Positions 27,765-37,084 are shown, counted from the first letter of the stretch. The stretch is DNA of 64,000 bases from JANLTP01 sp031363055 (GCA_031363055.1 JANLTP010000128.1:1-64000); one strand, 5' to 3'. Notes: generated from the sequence alone by a model not told the origin. Program-made: numbers and translations.

Positions 27765-28770
27765 ATGAATTCACCTCAACTGTCGTCTCGTACGGCCAAT
27801 TTGCACAGTTCGCCAATTCGCGAAATCCTGTCTGTGATCGATCGCCCCGGCATGATTTCCTTCGCAGGCGGCTTGCCGGCGAGCGACAGCTTCCCCCAGT
27901 TGAGTCTGGCCGACATGCCGCAATCGTGGCTACAGTACGGCCCGAGCGAAGGCGAGCCGGCCTTGCGCCAACGACTCGCGCAGGAACTTCAAGCGCTGGG
28001 AATTCACTGTGACGCCGAGCAGGTGTTGATCCTGTCGGGCTCACAACAAGGTATTGATCTGGTCGGCAAACTATTCATCGACCAGGGAACCGCCGTCGCG
28101 CTGGAGTCGCCGACCTATCTTGCCGCGTTGCGGGTGTTTCGCTTCTACGGCGTGTCGGCCGTGACGCTCGAGCCAAGCAAGCCCGCAAAATCGTTTGCCT
28201 CGGCGCAGCGGCGCGTGGCCTTCGCCTACGTCATTCCGACCTTCCAGAATCCGACCGGTCGGTGCTGGAGCGGCGCCGAACGCCAGGCGCTGGCCGACGC
28301 GGCCGATGAAAGCGGCATACCTGTTTTTGAAGATGATCCGTATCGTGATCTGGTCTATGACGCCTGTGATCGCACGCCGATCTGCACAGCAATCGAATCA
28401 GTCAGTGGCTCGCGCTCGAACAATTGAACGATCATTCGCGGGTACAACGACTGGCGCGATTGGCTGATGCCTATCGAATCAAACGGGACCACTACCAGCT
28501 TGCACTCGAGCGGAATTTTCACCATCTCGCGAGCTGGGAAATTCCCGCAGGAGGCCTGTTCTTCTGACTCAAGTTGAATCGCGCCATCGACACCGGCGAG
28601 CTGTTGGCGATGCGATCAAACAGAACGTAGCGTTCATGCCTGGCGAACCGTTTTTCGCAGACGCCGCACTTGCTTATCCGGCGTTGCGATTAAATTTCAG
28701 CCACGCCAGCGCGGAGGCAGCCGACCGCGGACTCGCCACCTTGGCCCGGCTGGTCTCGGAGCGATATTGA
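27765..28770 (+). pseudogene. PLP-dependent class I/II aminotransferase, broken (deletion, nonsense, frameshift)
   Basis: The first 205 codons are sound: MNSPQLSSRTANLHSSPIRE, FAGGLPASDSFP, GSQQGIDLVGK and PTFQNPTGR are typical of 2-aminoadipate/multi-substrate transaminases. After DRTPIC (about 28382) the frame changes. In another frame the gene resumes with SNRISQWLALEQLND and continues to PAGGLFF, where the expected Trp codon is TGA. A further frame carries the end, from GDAIKQNVAFMPGEPFF to LVSERY and a stop at 28770. The stretch between DRTPIC and SNRIS, which should contain the PLP-binding Lys (SFSK-type motif), is absent. The product cannot be active. Confidence 0.88.
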
Positions 28771-28835
28771 TCGATCCTGCTCGGTCCTCTGTTCAGCACC
28801 GACCAGCGACGAACCAGAAACTCATCAGCAATCCG

Positions 28836-29945
28836 TCAGAACGTGACAACGGTGCGAATTGAAGTACCGGCCTTCATCATGTCGAATCCTTCGTTGATGC
28901 GATCGAGCGGAATGACATGGGTAATCAAATCGTCAATGTTGATCTTCTTGTCCATGTACCAATCGACAATTTTTGGTACGTCCGTGCGACCCCTGGCGCC
29001 GCCAAACGCGGTACCCATCCAGCGCCGCCCGGTCACCAGTTGAAACGGCCGGGTCGATATTTCCTGACCCGCACCGGCTACCCCGACAATGACGCTCACG
29101 CCCCAACCGCGATGGCAACATTCCAGCGCCTGTCGCATCAAGGTCGTGTTGCCGACACATTCGAAGCTGTAGTCCGCGCCGCCGCCCGTCAATTCGACCA
29201 GGTGCGCAACCAGATCGCCTTTGACGTCTTTCGGATTGACGAAATGTGTCATACCGAATTGGCGCGCCAGGGCTTCCCGGGCCGGATTCAAGTCGATACC
29301 GACGATCATATTGGCGCCGACCATTCGGGCGCCCTGGACGACGTTCAACCCGATGCCGCCCAGCCCGAAGACAACGACATTGGCACCAGGTTCAACCTTG
29401 GCCGTGTTGACGACAGCGCCGATGCCGGTGGTGACGCCGCAGCCGATGTAGCAGACCTTCTCGAACGGTGCGTCGTCACGAATCTTGGCCAACGCGATCT
29501 CGGGCAATACCGTGTAGTTCGCAAAGGTTGAACAGCCCATGTAGTGGTGCAGCATCTGACCCTTGCGGCTGAACCGGCTGCTGCCATCGGGCATGACGCC
29601 GCGGCCCTGGGTAGCGCGAATCGATGTGCACAGATTGGTCTTGCGGCTCAGGCAGCTTTTGCAGACGCGACATTCTGGCGTGTAAAGCGGAATGACATGA
29701 TCGCCCTTTTTGAGCGACGTAACGCCCGGACCGACGTCGACCACGATGCCCGCGCCTTCATGGCCGAGAATCGATGGGAACAAGCCCTCGGCATCAGCGC
29801 CCGAGAGTGTGTATTCGTCGGTATGACAGATACCGGTCGCCTTGATTTCAACCAGCACTTCACCGTGCCGGGGACCGTCAAGATCGACTTCGTCCACTTC
29901 GAGTTTGGCCCCGGCCTTGACGGCAATGGCTGCGCGTACTTTCAT
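28836..29945 (-). CDS. frmA: S-(hydroxymethyl)glutathione dehydrogenase (class III alcohol dehydrogenase)
   Basis: A 369-residue zinc alcohol dehydrogenase. The catalytic-zinc motif is TGICHTDEYTLSG with GHEGAG. The structural-zinc cysteines are in PECRVCKSCLSRKTNLC, and the NAD-binding loop is VFGLGGIGLNVVQGARM. The pattern is that of class III enzymes, which oxidise the formaldehyde-glutathione adduct and reduce S-nitrosoglutathione. No S-formylglutathione hydrolase (FrmB/FghA) follows. It stands alone, with the aminotransferase remnant downstream (65 bp) and a divergent thioesterase gene upstream. Confidence 0.93.
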   Translation of the reverse strand: MKVRAAIAVKAGAKLEVDEVDLDGPRHGEVLVEIKATGICHTDEYTLSGADAEGLFPSILGHEGAGIVVDVGPGVTSLKKGDHVIPLYTPECRVCKSCLSRKTNLCTSIRATQGRGVMPDGSSRFSRKGQMLHHYMGCSTFANYTVLPEIALAKIRDDAPFEKVCYIGCGVTTGIGAVVNTAKVEPGANVVVFGLGGIGLNVVQGARMVGANMIVGIDLNPAREALARQFGMTHFVNPKDVKGDLVAHLVELTGGGADYSFECVGNTTLMRQALECCHRGWGVSVIVGVAGAGQEISTRPFQLVTGRRWMGTAFGGARGRTDVPKIVDWYMDKKINIDDLITHVIPLDRINEGFDMMKAGTSIRTVVTF

Positions 29946-30063
29946 CGTGATGATTCCTTGCTGTTCGGGTTTTCGGTTCAGGTCTTCGGTTCAGGTTTTC
30001 TGATTGCGGAAAGATTCGGTATTCTGACTGACTTCCGATTTCACGCCCACCCAGGACTGCAGA

Positions 30064-30552
30064 ATGACAGACTCTAAGAATTCAGGCGCCGCTGCATCCG
30101 AAAAGAATTTCAGCGAACCGGTGGAGATGAAAGACGCGGTAATGCCTGACGCGCTGACCGAGGCCGCGCGGGGCTGGTTACGCGATCTGGCATCGCCTTG
30201 GGTCAACGATTTGAATTTGATTATTGAACAGGTTGACGCGTCGGCAGCAAGACTGCGGTTACCGTTCGACCAGAAATTGTGCAGGGAGGGCGGCACCATT
30301 TGCGGCCAGGCTTTGGTCTCGGCATCCGATACCGCGATGATCATGGCAATTGGCGGCTTCCTCGGCGGCTATCGCCCGATGACGACCGTCAATCTGAACA
30401 TCAATTTCATGCGACCGGTGACCAATGGCGATGTGATTTTGAGTGCCCGCGTCTTCAAGCCCGGCAAAACCCTGACGTTTGGGGAAATCGAGCTGACCGG
30501 TCCGGACGGAAAATTGGTGGCACACGCCACTTGTACTTACGCCATGCTGTAA
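30064..30552 (+). CDS. PaaI-family hotdog thioesterase
   Basis: A 162-residue protein with a hotdog fold (about residues 45-160). Conserved features are GGTICGQALVSASDTAMIMAIG, where a PaaI-type helix with the catalytic acidic residue lies, and TTVNLNINFMRPV. Such enzymes cleave acyl- or aryl-CoA thioesters. The first 40 residues are an extension without clear homology. Divergent from frmA with 118 bp between; this gap contains a short tandem repeat, TTCGGTTCAGGT(C/T), at 29972-29997. The substrate is unknown. Confidence 0.85.
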   Translation: MTDSKNSGAAASEKNFSEPVEMKDAVMPDALTEAARGWLRDLASPWVNDLNLIIEQVDASAARLRLPFDQKLCREGGTICGQALVSASDTAMIMAIGGFLGGYRPMTTVNLNINFMRPVTNGDVILSARVFKPGKTLTFGEIELTGPDGKLVAHATCTYAML

Positions 30553-30621
30553 GCAGCCCTGTGCCAATTGCGACCCAACATGAAGTTTGCGACTCAACGT
30601 AAATTTACCAAGGAAGATGCG

Positions 30622-31047
30622 ATGTTCAAGCTGTTCCGATTTCTGAGCACTATGCTCATCATCGCGATCCTGCCAGTTGCAGGCGCGCAGACCAATGATT
30701 CGGCAGCCAACCAGGCGCGTCAGGTGATTCAAGCGCAACTGGATGCCTTTGCCAGCGACGACGCGCTGCGTGCGTTCTCTTACGCAACCCCGTCGACGCG
30801 CGCCCGATTTGGATCGGCCGAGAATTTTCTGGCGATGGTTCGCAGCGGTTACCCGGCCGTATACCGTCCTGCCAGTGTCAGTTTTCTGGCCGCCAAGACT
30901 GAGGCTGATTCAGTGATCCAGCCCGTCAGCATTGCCGACGACGCCGGTCGACTGTGGATCGCTCTGTACCAATTGGTGCGCCAACCCGACTCGAGTTGGC
31001 GTATAGAAGGTTGCCAATTGATTCAGCAACCGGGCAGCCGGACCTAA
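30622..31047 (+). CDS. DUF4864-domain secreted protein
   Basis: A 141-residue protein with a signal peptide (about residues 1-20, cleavage near AGAQ) and a DUF4864 domain: VIQAQLDAFASDDALRAFSY and FLAMVRSGYPAVYRP. The family belongs to the NTF2-like fold and has no assigned function. The start at 30622 follows AAGGAAG; the frame is open from 30568 but without a signal. It lies 69 bp after the thioesterase gene and ends at a shared hairpin. Confidence 0.85.
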   Translation: MFKLFRFLSTMLIIAILPVAGAQTNDSAANQARQVIQAQLDAFASDDALRAFSYATPSTRARFGSAENFLAMVRSGYPAVYRPASVSFLAAKTEADSVIQPVSIADDAGRLWIALYQLVRQPDSSWRIEGCQLIQQPGSRT

Positions 31048-31077
31048 TGTCCTGCCCCGCAAATACCGGGCAGGACA
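31048..31077. terminator. Bidirectional hairpin fitting exactly between two stop codons
   Basis: Perfect 10-bp inverted repeat TGTCCTGCCC / GGGCAGGACA with a 10-base loop. It fills the whole gap between the TAA of the DUF4864 gene and the stop of the convergent DUF2889 gene. T runs are weak on both sides. Confidence 0.65.
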
Positions 31078-31671
31078 CTAACTCTGTGCCTTAATGAAAA
31101 ATTGCGGATACTCGCGTCGCGTTACCGGGCTGTCGGCTGCCCAAGCCTTGCAGCCGCCCACAAAATAAGGCAAGCCCTGCGCATTCAATGGCGGCGAATT
31201 GATTTGGGAGTCCGCTTTTGTACCGTCTTCCCGCCAACCGCTGATCGTCTGAAATGCAACGGTCGCCATCGGAAACAATAACTCGCGCACGTGGGTACAG
31301 CCCTTGTCGCCGCCGACCGCCTCATTGACGGCCTTGCGCCAACCGGAACCGACCTTGGCACCGATCAGCTTTTTGTAGGCAGGCTGAGCACTCAGACAGA
31401 ACTCGTAGGGGTTGGACAACATCGACGTTTCAATGTTGCGAACGACCATCGATGTATCGAGGGTCAGCCTGATCCACATATCATGCACATGTGAACCGAT
31501 CGCACGCGTCCCGCGCTCGACTTCGGAGTACGCGTAGGTTTTGGTGTCAATGATTCTCGCTTCAATATCCCACAGGCCATCGTCGCGCAGGAAGCCTTCA
31601 CAGGCGATAGTGCGGGTGTGCAGATGACGTCGGGGGGCCGGAGCCGATAAGGCGGGTGTGGACAAACTCAT
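31078..31671 (-). CDS. DUF2889 family protein
   Basis: A 197-residue protein of the DUF2889 family, common in Betaproteobacteria and of unknown function. Typical stretches are RTIACEGFLRDDGLWDIEAR, VHDMWIRLTLD and GCTHVRELLFPMATVAFQTI. Several conserved His, Asp and Cys residues (AVGGDKGCTHVRELL) suggest metal or substrate binding, but no activity is known. There is no signal peptide. It stands alone, convergent with the DUF4864 gene, and its start is set at 31671. Confidence 0.85.
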   Translation of the reverse strand: MSLSTPALSAPAPRRHLHTRTIACEGFLRDDGLWDIEARIIDTKTYAYSEVERGTRAIGSHVHDMWIRLTLDTSMVVRNIETSMLSNPYEFCLSAQPAYKKLIGAKVGSGWRKAVNEAVGGDKGCTHVRELLFPMATVAFQTISGWREDGTKADSQINSPPLNAQGLPYFVGGCKAWAADSPVTRREYPQFFIKAQS

Positions 31672-31772
31672 GGGTCGCGATGCAGTCAGATAGGGTACGA
31701 AGCGACCATACTAACGACATCGCGATTTTTGATGCCAGCGAAACCTCTGTGTCGAGTCTGGCTTTTTAGCGA

Positions 31773-32225
31773 TTACTTCGGCAAAACGACCGTATCAATG
31801 GCGTGGATCACACCGTTATCGGCGACGACATCAGCGGCCACTACTTTGGCGCCGTTGACCGTGACACCACCGGTGGTGGCCAAGGTCAGTTCCTGACCTT
31901 GTACGGTCTTGACCATGCCGGCCTTTACATCCTTGGCCATTACCTTGCCGCTGACGACGTGATAGGTCAGAACTTTAGTCAATGCGGCCTTGTCCTTGAG
32001 CAAACCGTCCAGCGTTTCTTTCGGAACTTTGGCGAATGCTTCATCGGTCGGCGCGAAGACGGTGAACGGACCCTTGCCCTTCAACGTGTCGATTAAACCG
32101 GCTGCGGTCAGGGCTGCGGCCAGGGTTTTGAAGTTACCTGCGGATACTGCAGTGTCAACGATGTCCTTGGCTTGGGCCGAGAAGACAGTGCCGGCCAACA
32201 TCGTGGCGATGATCAGTTTTTTCAT
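31773..32225 (-). CDS. Secreted fasciclin (FAS1) domain protein
   Basis: A 150-residue protein made of a signal peptide (about residues 1-19, ending FSAQA) and one FAS1 domain with its conserved boxes [15 protein letters not shown] and [10 protein letters not shown] and the closing [16 protein letters not shown]1 proteins mediate adhesion and occur in many periplasmic proteins. The start at 32225 follows GGAG; the frame is open to 32339 but lacks a signal there. It is divergent from phoD, with a 227-bp regulatory region containing palindromes and direct repeats. Confidence 0.93.
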   Translation of the reverse strand: MKKLIIATMLAGTVFSAQAKDIVDTAVSAGNFKTLAAALTAAGLIDTLKGKGPFTVFAPTDEAFAKVPKETLDGLLKDKAALTKVLTYHVVSGKVMAKDVKAGMVKTVQGQELTLATTGGVTVNGAKVVAADVVADNGVIHAIDTVVLPK

Positions 32226-32340
32226 GAATACTCCAAATGGGTTGAAGAAGTAAAAAGGGAGGAAAGGCTTTGCAACGTTTTGCTTTACTCGAAACAATTG
32301 GCTAGAAACGTCAACGCCGTCAATTGGTCCGAAAGACAAA

Positions 32341-32353
32341 GTTTAGACTAAAC
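32341..32353. promoter_or_regulatory. Palindrome in the fasciclin/phoD divergent region
   Basis: Perfect 13-bp palindrome GTTTAG-A-CTAAAC, 116 bp upstream of the fasciclin start and 100 bp upstream of phoD. A regulator site is plausible but unidentified. Confidence 0.4.
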
Positions 32354-32367
32354 AGTTCTCCATTTCA

Positions 32368-32402
32368 ACTATAAGGTCATAATATGACTACAAGGTCATA
32401 GT
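32368..32402. promoter_or_regulatory. Paired direct repeats upstream of phoD
   Basis: Two 16-bp repeats, ACTATAAGGTCATAAT and ACTACAAGGTCATAGT, start 19 bp apart with two mismatches. Between and within them GTCAT and ATGAC alternate (GTCAT-AAT-ATGAC-N6-GTCAT). The spacing is unlike a classical Pho box (7-bp repeats, 11-bp period), so this is a site for an unknown regulator of phoD or of the fasciclin gene. Confidence 0.45.
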
Positions 32403-32452
32403 TTCGTCTATGCCATGATTCCGGGCTGAACAACTCCCCTATCCGCATTTCA

Positions 32453-33976
32453 ATGATTAACCGGATTTCTCAAAGACGTCGCGGTTTGATGGCCGCCAGC
32501 GCACTTCTGACGTTGACCTCGGGTTGCGCCGGCCTGTCAAGACTGACTGTTGTGCCGCGATCCATGCCGTTCACCCTCGGTATCGCCAGCGGCGAGCCCA
32601 GCCCGGACGGCTTGTTGCTTTGGACGCGGATTCTGCCCGAAGAGTTTGATCCTCTGGACCTGCCGGCGGCCGACGTTGACGTTCGATGGGAACTCGCCGA
32701 AGACGATCGATTCGTTAGAATAACACACTCTGGCCGTGTGCGAGCACTTGCTTCAGAGGCGCATACCGTCCATCTGGAGATCACGGGACTGTCTGCCGAT
32801 CACTGGTATTACTATCGCTTTCATTGTGCCCAGTACACCAGCGTAACGGGTCGTACGCGCACGGTGCCGGAACAACAAGGCAGCCGACTCAAGTTCGCAG
32901 TGGCCTCTTGCCAGCATTACGAGGCAGGGTTTTACGCCGCTCATCGCCATCTGGCGGCCGAGGCGGTCGATCTCATCTGGTTTGTGGGTGATTACATTTA
33001 TGAATACGGCCCGCCGCCGCCCGAGGTGGCACGTCTGCGCCGGCATGACACGCCAGACTGCAAGGGCCTGAACGACTACCGACGAAGGTATGCCCTGTAC
33101 AAGCGCGATCCCGACTTGCAAAGCATGCACGCCAGCGCGCCGTTCTTGCCGATCTGGGATGACCATGAGGTCGACAATGACTACGCCGGCCTGCTGTCGC
33201 GCGATCACCATCCGGAATTTGCAGCCAGACGCATGGCTGCTTACCGGGCCTATCTCGAACATATGCCGATTCGAATGCCGCGCATGGCGGCCGACGGCAG
33301 CGTCACTTTGTACCGCACCGTCGACTATGGCAATCTGGTCCGCTTCCACGCGCTCGATGATCGCCAATATCGCGATGAACAGGCCTGCAGCCCGCCCGGC
33401 CATGGCGCCGGCTATGTGGAAATGAGTGACTGTGCCGAACGGCTATCGCCGACCCGCAGCATGCTTGGCAGCGTCCAGGAAAAATGGTTGGCGCAATCAT
33501 TGTCCGGGTCGCACGCGAAATGGAATATCGTCACCCAGCAAACGCTGATGGCCCAGGCGCAACTCGGCGGCAAGGTCTGGGTTGACGGCTGGGACGGTTA
33601 CCCGGCGGCGCGCACGAAGTTGCTATCGGCCTTGTCACATCCTGGCGTTGCTAATCCAATTGTGGTTGGCGGCGACGTCCATGCCACCTACGTCAGCGAT
33701 CTGCGCCTCGATCCGCAGCGCGACGATACCGCGATCGTGGCGCGCGAATTCTGCGGCACCTCGATCAGCACGCCGAGTTGGCCGCAGACTGCGGCCGATC
33801 GCCTGGTGCGCGAGAATCCGGCGATTCGTTATGCCCGCAGCGATCGCCGCGGCTACCTGTTGTTTGAGGTCACTCCAAAGCACTTGCAGGTGACTTTGCG
33901 CGCCCTGGATAATGCCCGCAACAAGGATGCGAACATCGAATCACTGATCAAGTTCGACGTCGAAGCCAATACTTGA
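32453..33976 (+). CDS. phoD: PhoD-family alkaline phosphatase/phosphodiesterase
   Basis: A 507-residue metallophosphatase. The N-terminus has an Arg-rich Tat-like start (RRRGLMAAS) running into a lipobox-like SGC, so it is exported and may be lipid-anchored. Core motifs are FTLGIASGEPSPDGLLLWTR, VASCQHYEAGFYAAHRHLA, FVGDYIYEYG, WDDHEVDNDYAG and GGDVHATYVSDL. PhoD enzymes release phosphate from phosphodiesters outside the cytoplasm, using iron and calcium in known members. The divergent region upstream carries paired repeats that may control it. Confidence 0.93.
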   Translation: MINRISQRRRGLMAASALLTLTSGCAGLSRLTVVPRSMPFTLGIASGEPSPDGLLLWTRILPEEFDPLDLPAADVDVRWELAEDDRFVRITHSGRVRALASEAHTVHLEITGLSADHWYYYRFHCAQYTSVTGRTRTVPEQQGSRLKFAVASCQHYEAGFYAAHRHLAAEAVDLIWFVGDYIYEYGPPPPEVARLRRHDTPDCKGLNDYRRRYALYKRDPDLQSMHASAPFLPIWDDHEVDNDYAGLLSRDHHPEFAARRMAAYRAYLEHMPIRMPRMAADGSVTLYRTVDYGNLVRFHALDDRQYRDEQACSPPGHGAGYVEMSDCAERLSPTRSMLGSVQEKWLAQSLSGSHAKWNIVTQQTLMAQAQLGGKVWVDGWDGYPAARTKLLSALSHPGVANPIVVGGDVHATYVSDLRLDPQRDDTAIVAREFCGTSISTPSWPQTAADRLVRENPAIRYARSDRRGYLLFEVTPKHLQVTLRALDNARNKDANIESLIKFDVEANT

Positions 33977-34011
33977 TGACCTCCAAATGGAATGTTGAAA
34001 CTCAGTGCAGT

Positions 34012-34851
34012 TCAGAGTTGTGCGCGCTCGGCCAGCCGGATCGGATCAGTAACGGTGATGTTCGAATAGCGCATGGTGATCAGGCCGTCGCTTTTGAGTT
34101 GCCCGATTGCGTAGTTTGAGCGTTGCCGGCTCGCACCCAACCAATCGCCGAGATCGGCCTGCGAAAGCTTCATCTTTAGTCGCACACCGTCGGCGCACGG
34201 CTCACCATACATTCGAGCCAGCGAACGCAACAGCCGGGCAATCCGTACATCAAGCGTCATCGACGGATCTGCTGAAAGCCGCTCGTAGAGAAAGCGGCTG
34301 CGCAGGGCAAGCTCCAGCTCGAACGCCCGGCCGATGCCGGCGTCGATAGCCCTGAACCGGCGGATCGTCGCACCCGCGATGATCAGCACCACACAGTCCG
34401 ATCCGACGGCACGCAAATCATTTACCGACCCGAGGCCATCGATGAGACCAATGATGCCCACCAGATCACCCGGCTGCAGAAAGTTCAGCAAGTGCCGATG
34501 GCCGTCGGCACGCAGGCGAATATTTTCGATTGCGCCATGAACCACCAGGCCCAAGGCATCGAACGGGTCACCGCGACGCGCCAACCACTCACCATTACCC
34601 ATTCGTCGCAAGTCGCCCGACGCGACCATCTGGTCGAGCGTAGCGGGATCGCAAGCGCGAAATCCGGGGCTGCGATCGAACAACGAGCGCGCCACGATCC
34701 GGGTCGCACCGTTCAGACACGAAGTACCCGGCTTGACCGCCTGGCCGGCCTGTCCCGCCTGGCTCGCGTTACTCGCCTGACTAGCCGTCAATGGGTTAAC
34801 CGGATAACGACCAAGCTCGCCGTCGTTGGTTTGTTCGGTGACATTCAGCAT
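34012..34851 (-). CDS. Crp/Fnr-family transcriptional regulator
   Basis: About 279 residues: a low-complexity N-terminus (SQASNASQAGQAGQA), a cyclic-nucleotide-binding-like domain (about residues 60-170) and a Crp-type helix-turn-helix in KLSQADLGDWLGASRQRSNYAI. Fnr-type iron-sulfur cysteines are not arranged as expected, so an oxygen sensor is unlikely. The ATG at 34851 is preceded by GAGG; the frame is open upstream into the acyl-CoA dehydrogenase. The gene begins 13 bp after the acyl-CoA dehydrogenase stop, so it may be the last gene of that operon. It converges on phoD. Confidence 0.85.
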   Translation of the reverse strand: MLNVTEQTNDGELGRYPVNPLTASQASNASQAGQAGQAVKPGTSCLNGATRIVARSLFDRSPGFRACDPATLDQMVASGDLRRMGNGEWLARRGDPFDALGLVVHGAIENIRLRADGHRHLLNFLQPGDLVGIIGLIDGLGSVNDLRAVGSDCVVLIIAGATIRRFRAIDAGIGRAFELELALRSRFLYERLSADPSMTLDVRIARLLRSLARMYGEPCADGVRLKMKLSQADLGDWLGASRQRSNYAIGQLKSDGLITMRYSNITVTDPIRLAERAQL

Positions 34852-34864
34852 CAAGGCATTTACC

Positions 34865-36106
34865 TCACTGCGACGCAATGACATACGGCGAATCCGCAAT
34901 CGACCAACTCGGCCCTTGCTCGGTCCGAAAGATCTGGCGCAGGTGAACTTCGTCGGGGCCATCACCGATTCGCAGACTGCGTGCGTACACGTAAGCATGA
35001 TGAATCAATAGTTGATCGCTACCGCCCATGGCTCCGAAGAGCTGGGTCGCGCGATCGGCGATTTGCTGCAGCATCTGCGGTACCGCAATCTTGCAGATCG
35101 ATACGTCGCGCCACGAGCCACGGTGGCCTTGCTGGTCAATCAACCAGGCGGTGCGCTTGACCATGCCTCTGCACAGCTCGATATCGACTCGTGATCGTGC
35201 AATGACGTGCTGAACCGAGTCGTACTCGATCACGACTTGCCCGAAGGTTTTTCGTTCCTTGGCGCGTGCCATCATCAGTTGAACCAAAACCTCGGCCAGC
35301 CCGATCAAGCGCATGCAATGATGCACCCTTGCTGGCCCGAGGCGAGTCTGCGCTCCGCCAAAGCCAGCGCCTTCGTCGCCCAGCCGGTTTTCAACCGGCA
35401 CAGCAACATCGACCAACTCCAACTCACCGATCGGCGCCACATGATCTTCCCAACCCATGAAACGCAGTGATCGGACCACGCGCAAACCCGGCGTGTCGAT
35501 CGGCACAATCAGCGCCGTGTGTTGTTGTGTCCGATGCGCCTGAGGATTGCTGCGGCCTACGACGATGACAAATTTACAGTCCGGATGGGCGGCGCCGGTG
35601 ATGTACCACTTGCGTCCATTGATAATGTACTGATCCGCCCGGCGCTCGATGCGGGTGTCGATGTTGGTGGCATCCGAGGACGCGGTGTCGGGTTCGGTCA
35701 GTGCAAAAGCCGATTTCGCCTCACCCTCAAGCAAGGGCCGCAACCAACGCCGTTTTTGTTCGGGATTGGCTACCTGCTGGAGATACGCCATGTTGGGTAC
35801 GTCGGGCGCCTGGCAGTTGAACACCTCGGAGCCCCACGGCAGACGCCCCATGATCTCGCACAAGGGAGCGAACTCGACATTCGACAGATGGGTTCCGGGT
35901 TCGTCGCTTGCCAGCGCCGGCAACGCCATGTTCCACAGGCCCTGCGCACGCGCGGCGGAACGTAACGCAGGCATGAAGGGGGCTGGCTGCTTGCGCACCA
36001 CCACCGACTCATGCCACTCGCGATGGCGCGGCAACACCTGCGCATCGAAGAAAACTGAAAGCTTTTCGCGGAACTCGCGCGCTCTGGGTGATTCGGTGAA
36101 GTCCAT
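34865..36106 (-). CDS. Acyl-CoA dehydrogenase
   Basis: A 413-residue flavoprotein of the acyl-CoA dehydrogenase family. It shows the FAD/substrate motif FALTEPDTASSDATNI, GRKWYITGA, the long helices (GLAEVLVQLMMARAKERKTFG) and an end (YARSLRIGDGPDEVHLRQI) typical of the ACAD10/11-like and CaiA-like branch. It oxidises an acyl-CoA to its enoyl-CoA, passing electrons to ETF. It follows the nitronate monooxygenase-like gene by 6 bp in the operon led by the broken CaiB gene, so the three were probably one catabolic unit. Confidence 0.92.
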   Translation of the reverse strand: MDFTESPRAREFREKLSVFFDAQVLPRHREWHESVVVRKQPAPFMPALRSAARAQGLWNMALPALASDEPGTHLSNVEFAPLCEIMGRLPWGSEVFNCQAPDVPNMAYLQQVANPEQKRRWLRPLLEGEAKSAFALTEPDTASSDATNIDTRIERRADQYIINGRKWYITGAAHPDCKFVIVVGRSNPQAHRTQQHTALIVPIDTPGLRVVRSLRFMGWEDHVAPIGELELVDVAVPVENRLGDEGAGFGGAQTRLGPARVHHCMRLIGLAEVLVQLMMARAKERKTFGQVVIEYDSVQHVIARSRVDIELCRGMVKRTAWLIDQQGHRGSWRDVSICKIAVPQMLQQIADRATQLFGAMGGSDQLLIHHAYVYARSLRIGDGPDEVHLRQIFRTEQGPSWSIADSPYVIASQ

Positions 36107-36112
36107 CAGGCC

Positions 36113-37084
36113 TCAGAGTCCTCGAACCTGCAATTGACGATCCATCTGCTCCAGCGCACCGCCGGCTTCGCTCAACAATCGCTCGACAATCTCGCGCACC
36201 GATTGCAACTCATTGAACCAGCCGACCCCCTGTCCAGCGCCGGTGTATGACAGAGCCTCGATACCGTGTTGTTCGACAGCCGCGAGTAACGCGCCGGTCA
36301 GGGCCAGAACCTGGCGCAACAAAATCGGGTTGCAAGCGTGCTCCTGGCTGGTCAGCCAGGCCGTGCCCAGCCAGACACCCTGAGCACCGAGCGCGAACGC
36401 GGCAGCGATGTGGCGACCATGCCCCACCCCACCGGCCGCCAGTACCGACGTGTCACCGGCGACTTCGACGACCTGAGGAACCAGTGAATAGGTGCCAACC
36501 GGCCCTGTGTGGCCGCCGGCGTCGGCGCCTTGGGCAACGATCAGGTCGACACCAGCCGATTTGGCGTTATGGGCGTGGCGGGCAGATCCGACCAGCGACA
36601 TCGTGAATTTGCCGCACTGCCGGGCGCGTTTGATGACCGCTGGCGGGCAACCGATACCAGCCGCGAATCCGTCCGCACCGGATTGCAGGACTGCATCGAT
36701 CTGTTCTTCGAACAATTGCTGGGAACGCACCTGGCTCGAGAAGAACGTTGACTCGGTGGCGAGAGGCACAGCGTATTTTTCACGCAGGTAATCGACGAAC
36801 GCTGTGTGTTCAACCGGCAGACCAGCAACGACCGCAGCCCGATCGGTTTCGGTGCCCACGCCCGCCGGCAGCAGCAGATCAACACCGAACTTTCCGGCAC
36901 CGACTCGTTCGCGAATTTCCTTCAAATGACTCACGATTTGCTCGGGCAGGTCGCGGGTCGCGCCGTATACCGGGTAACAGCCGGCGTCGGCCAATGCGAC
37001 AGTCACGTCGATGCTGTGTGAGAAGCCGAAGATGGGATTACGGATCCCGAGCCGCCGACACAGATCGGTCTGCAGAGATCGCAT
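36113..37084 (-). CDS. Nitronate monooxygenase / 2-nitropropane dioxygenase-like FMN protein
   Basis: A 323-residue FMN-dependent TIM-barrel protein. The key motif QGADAGGHTG holds the conserved His, and VLAAGGVGHGRHIAAAFALGAQGVWLGTAW forms the phosphate site for FMN. Members oxidise nitronates or act as enoyl reductases, and the assignment to one is not possible. Its ATG overlaps the TGA of the CaiB remnant (ATGA), a sign of translational coupling. Damage to CaiB could therefore lower its expression. The acyl-CoA dehydrogenase starts 6 bp after its stop. Confidence 0.88.
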   Translation of the reverse strand: MRSLQTDLCRRLGIRNPIFGFSHSIDVTVALADAGCYPVYGATRDLPEQIVSHLKEIRERVGAGKFGVDLLLPAGVGTETDRAAVVAGLPVEHTAFVDYLREKYAVPLATESTFFSSQVRSQQLFEEQIDAVLQSGADGFAAGIGCPPAVIKRARQCGKFTMSLVGSARHAHNAKSAGVDLIVAQGADAGGHTGPVGTYSLVPQVVEVAGDTSVLAAGGVGHGRHIAAAFALGAQGVWLGTAWLTSQEHACNPILLRQVLALTGALLAAVEQHGIEALSYTGAGQGVGWFNELQSVREIVERLLSEAGGALEQMDRQLQVRGL

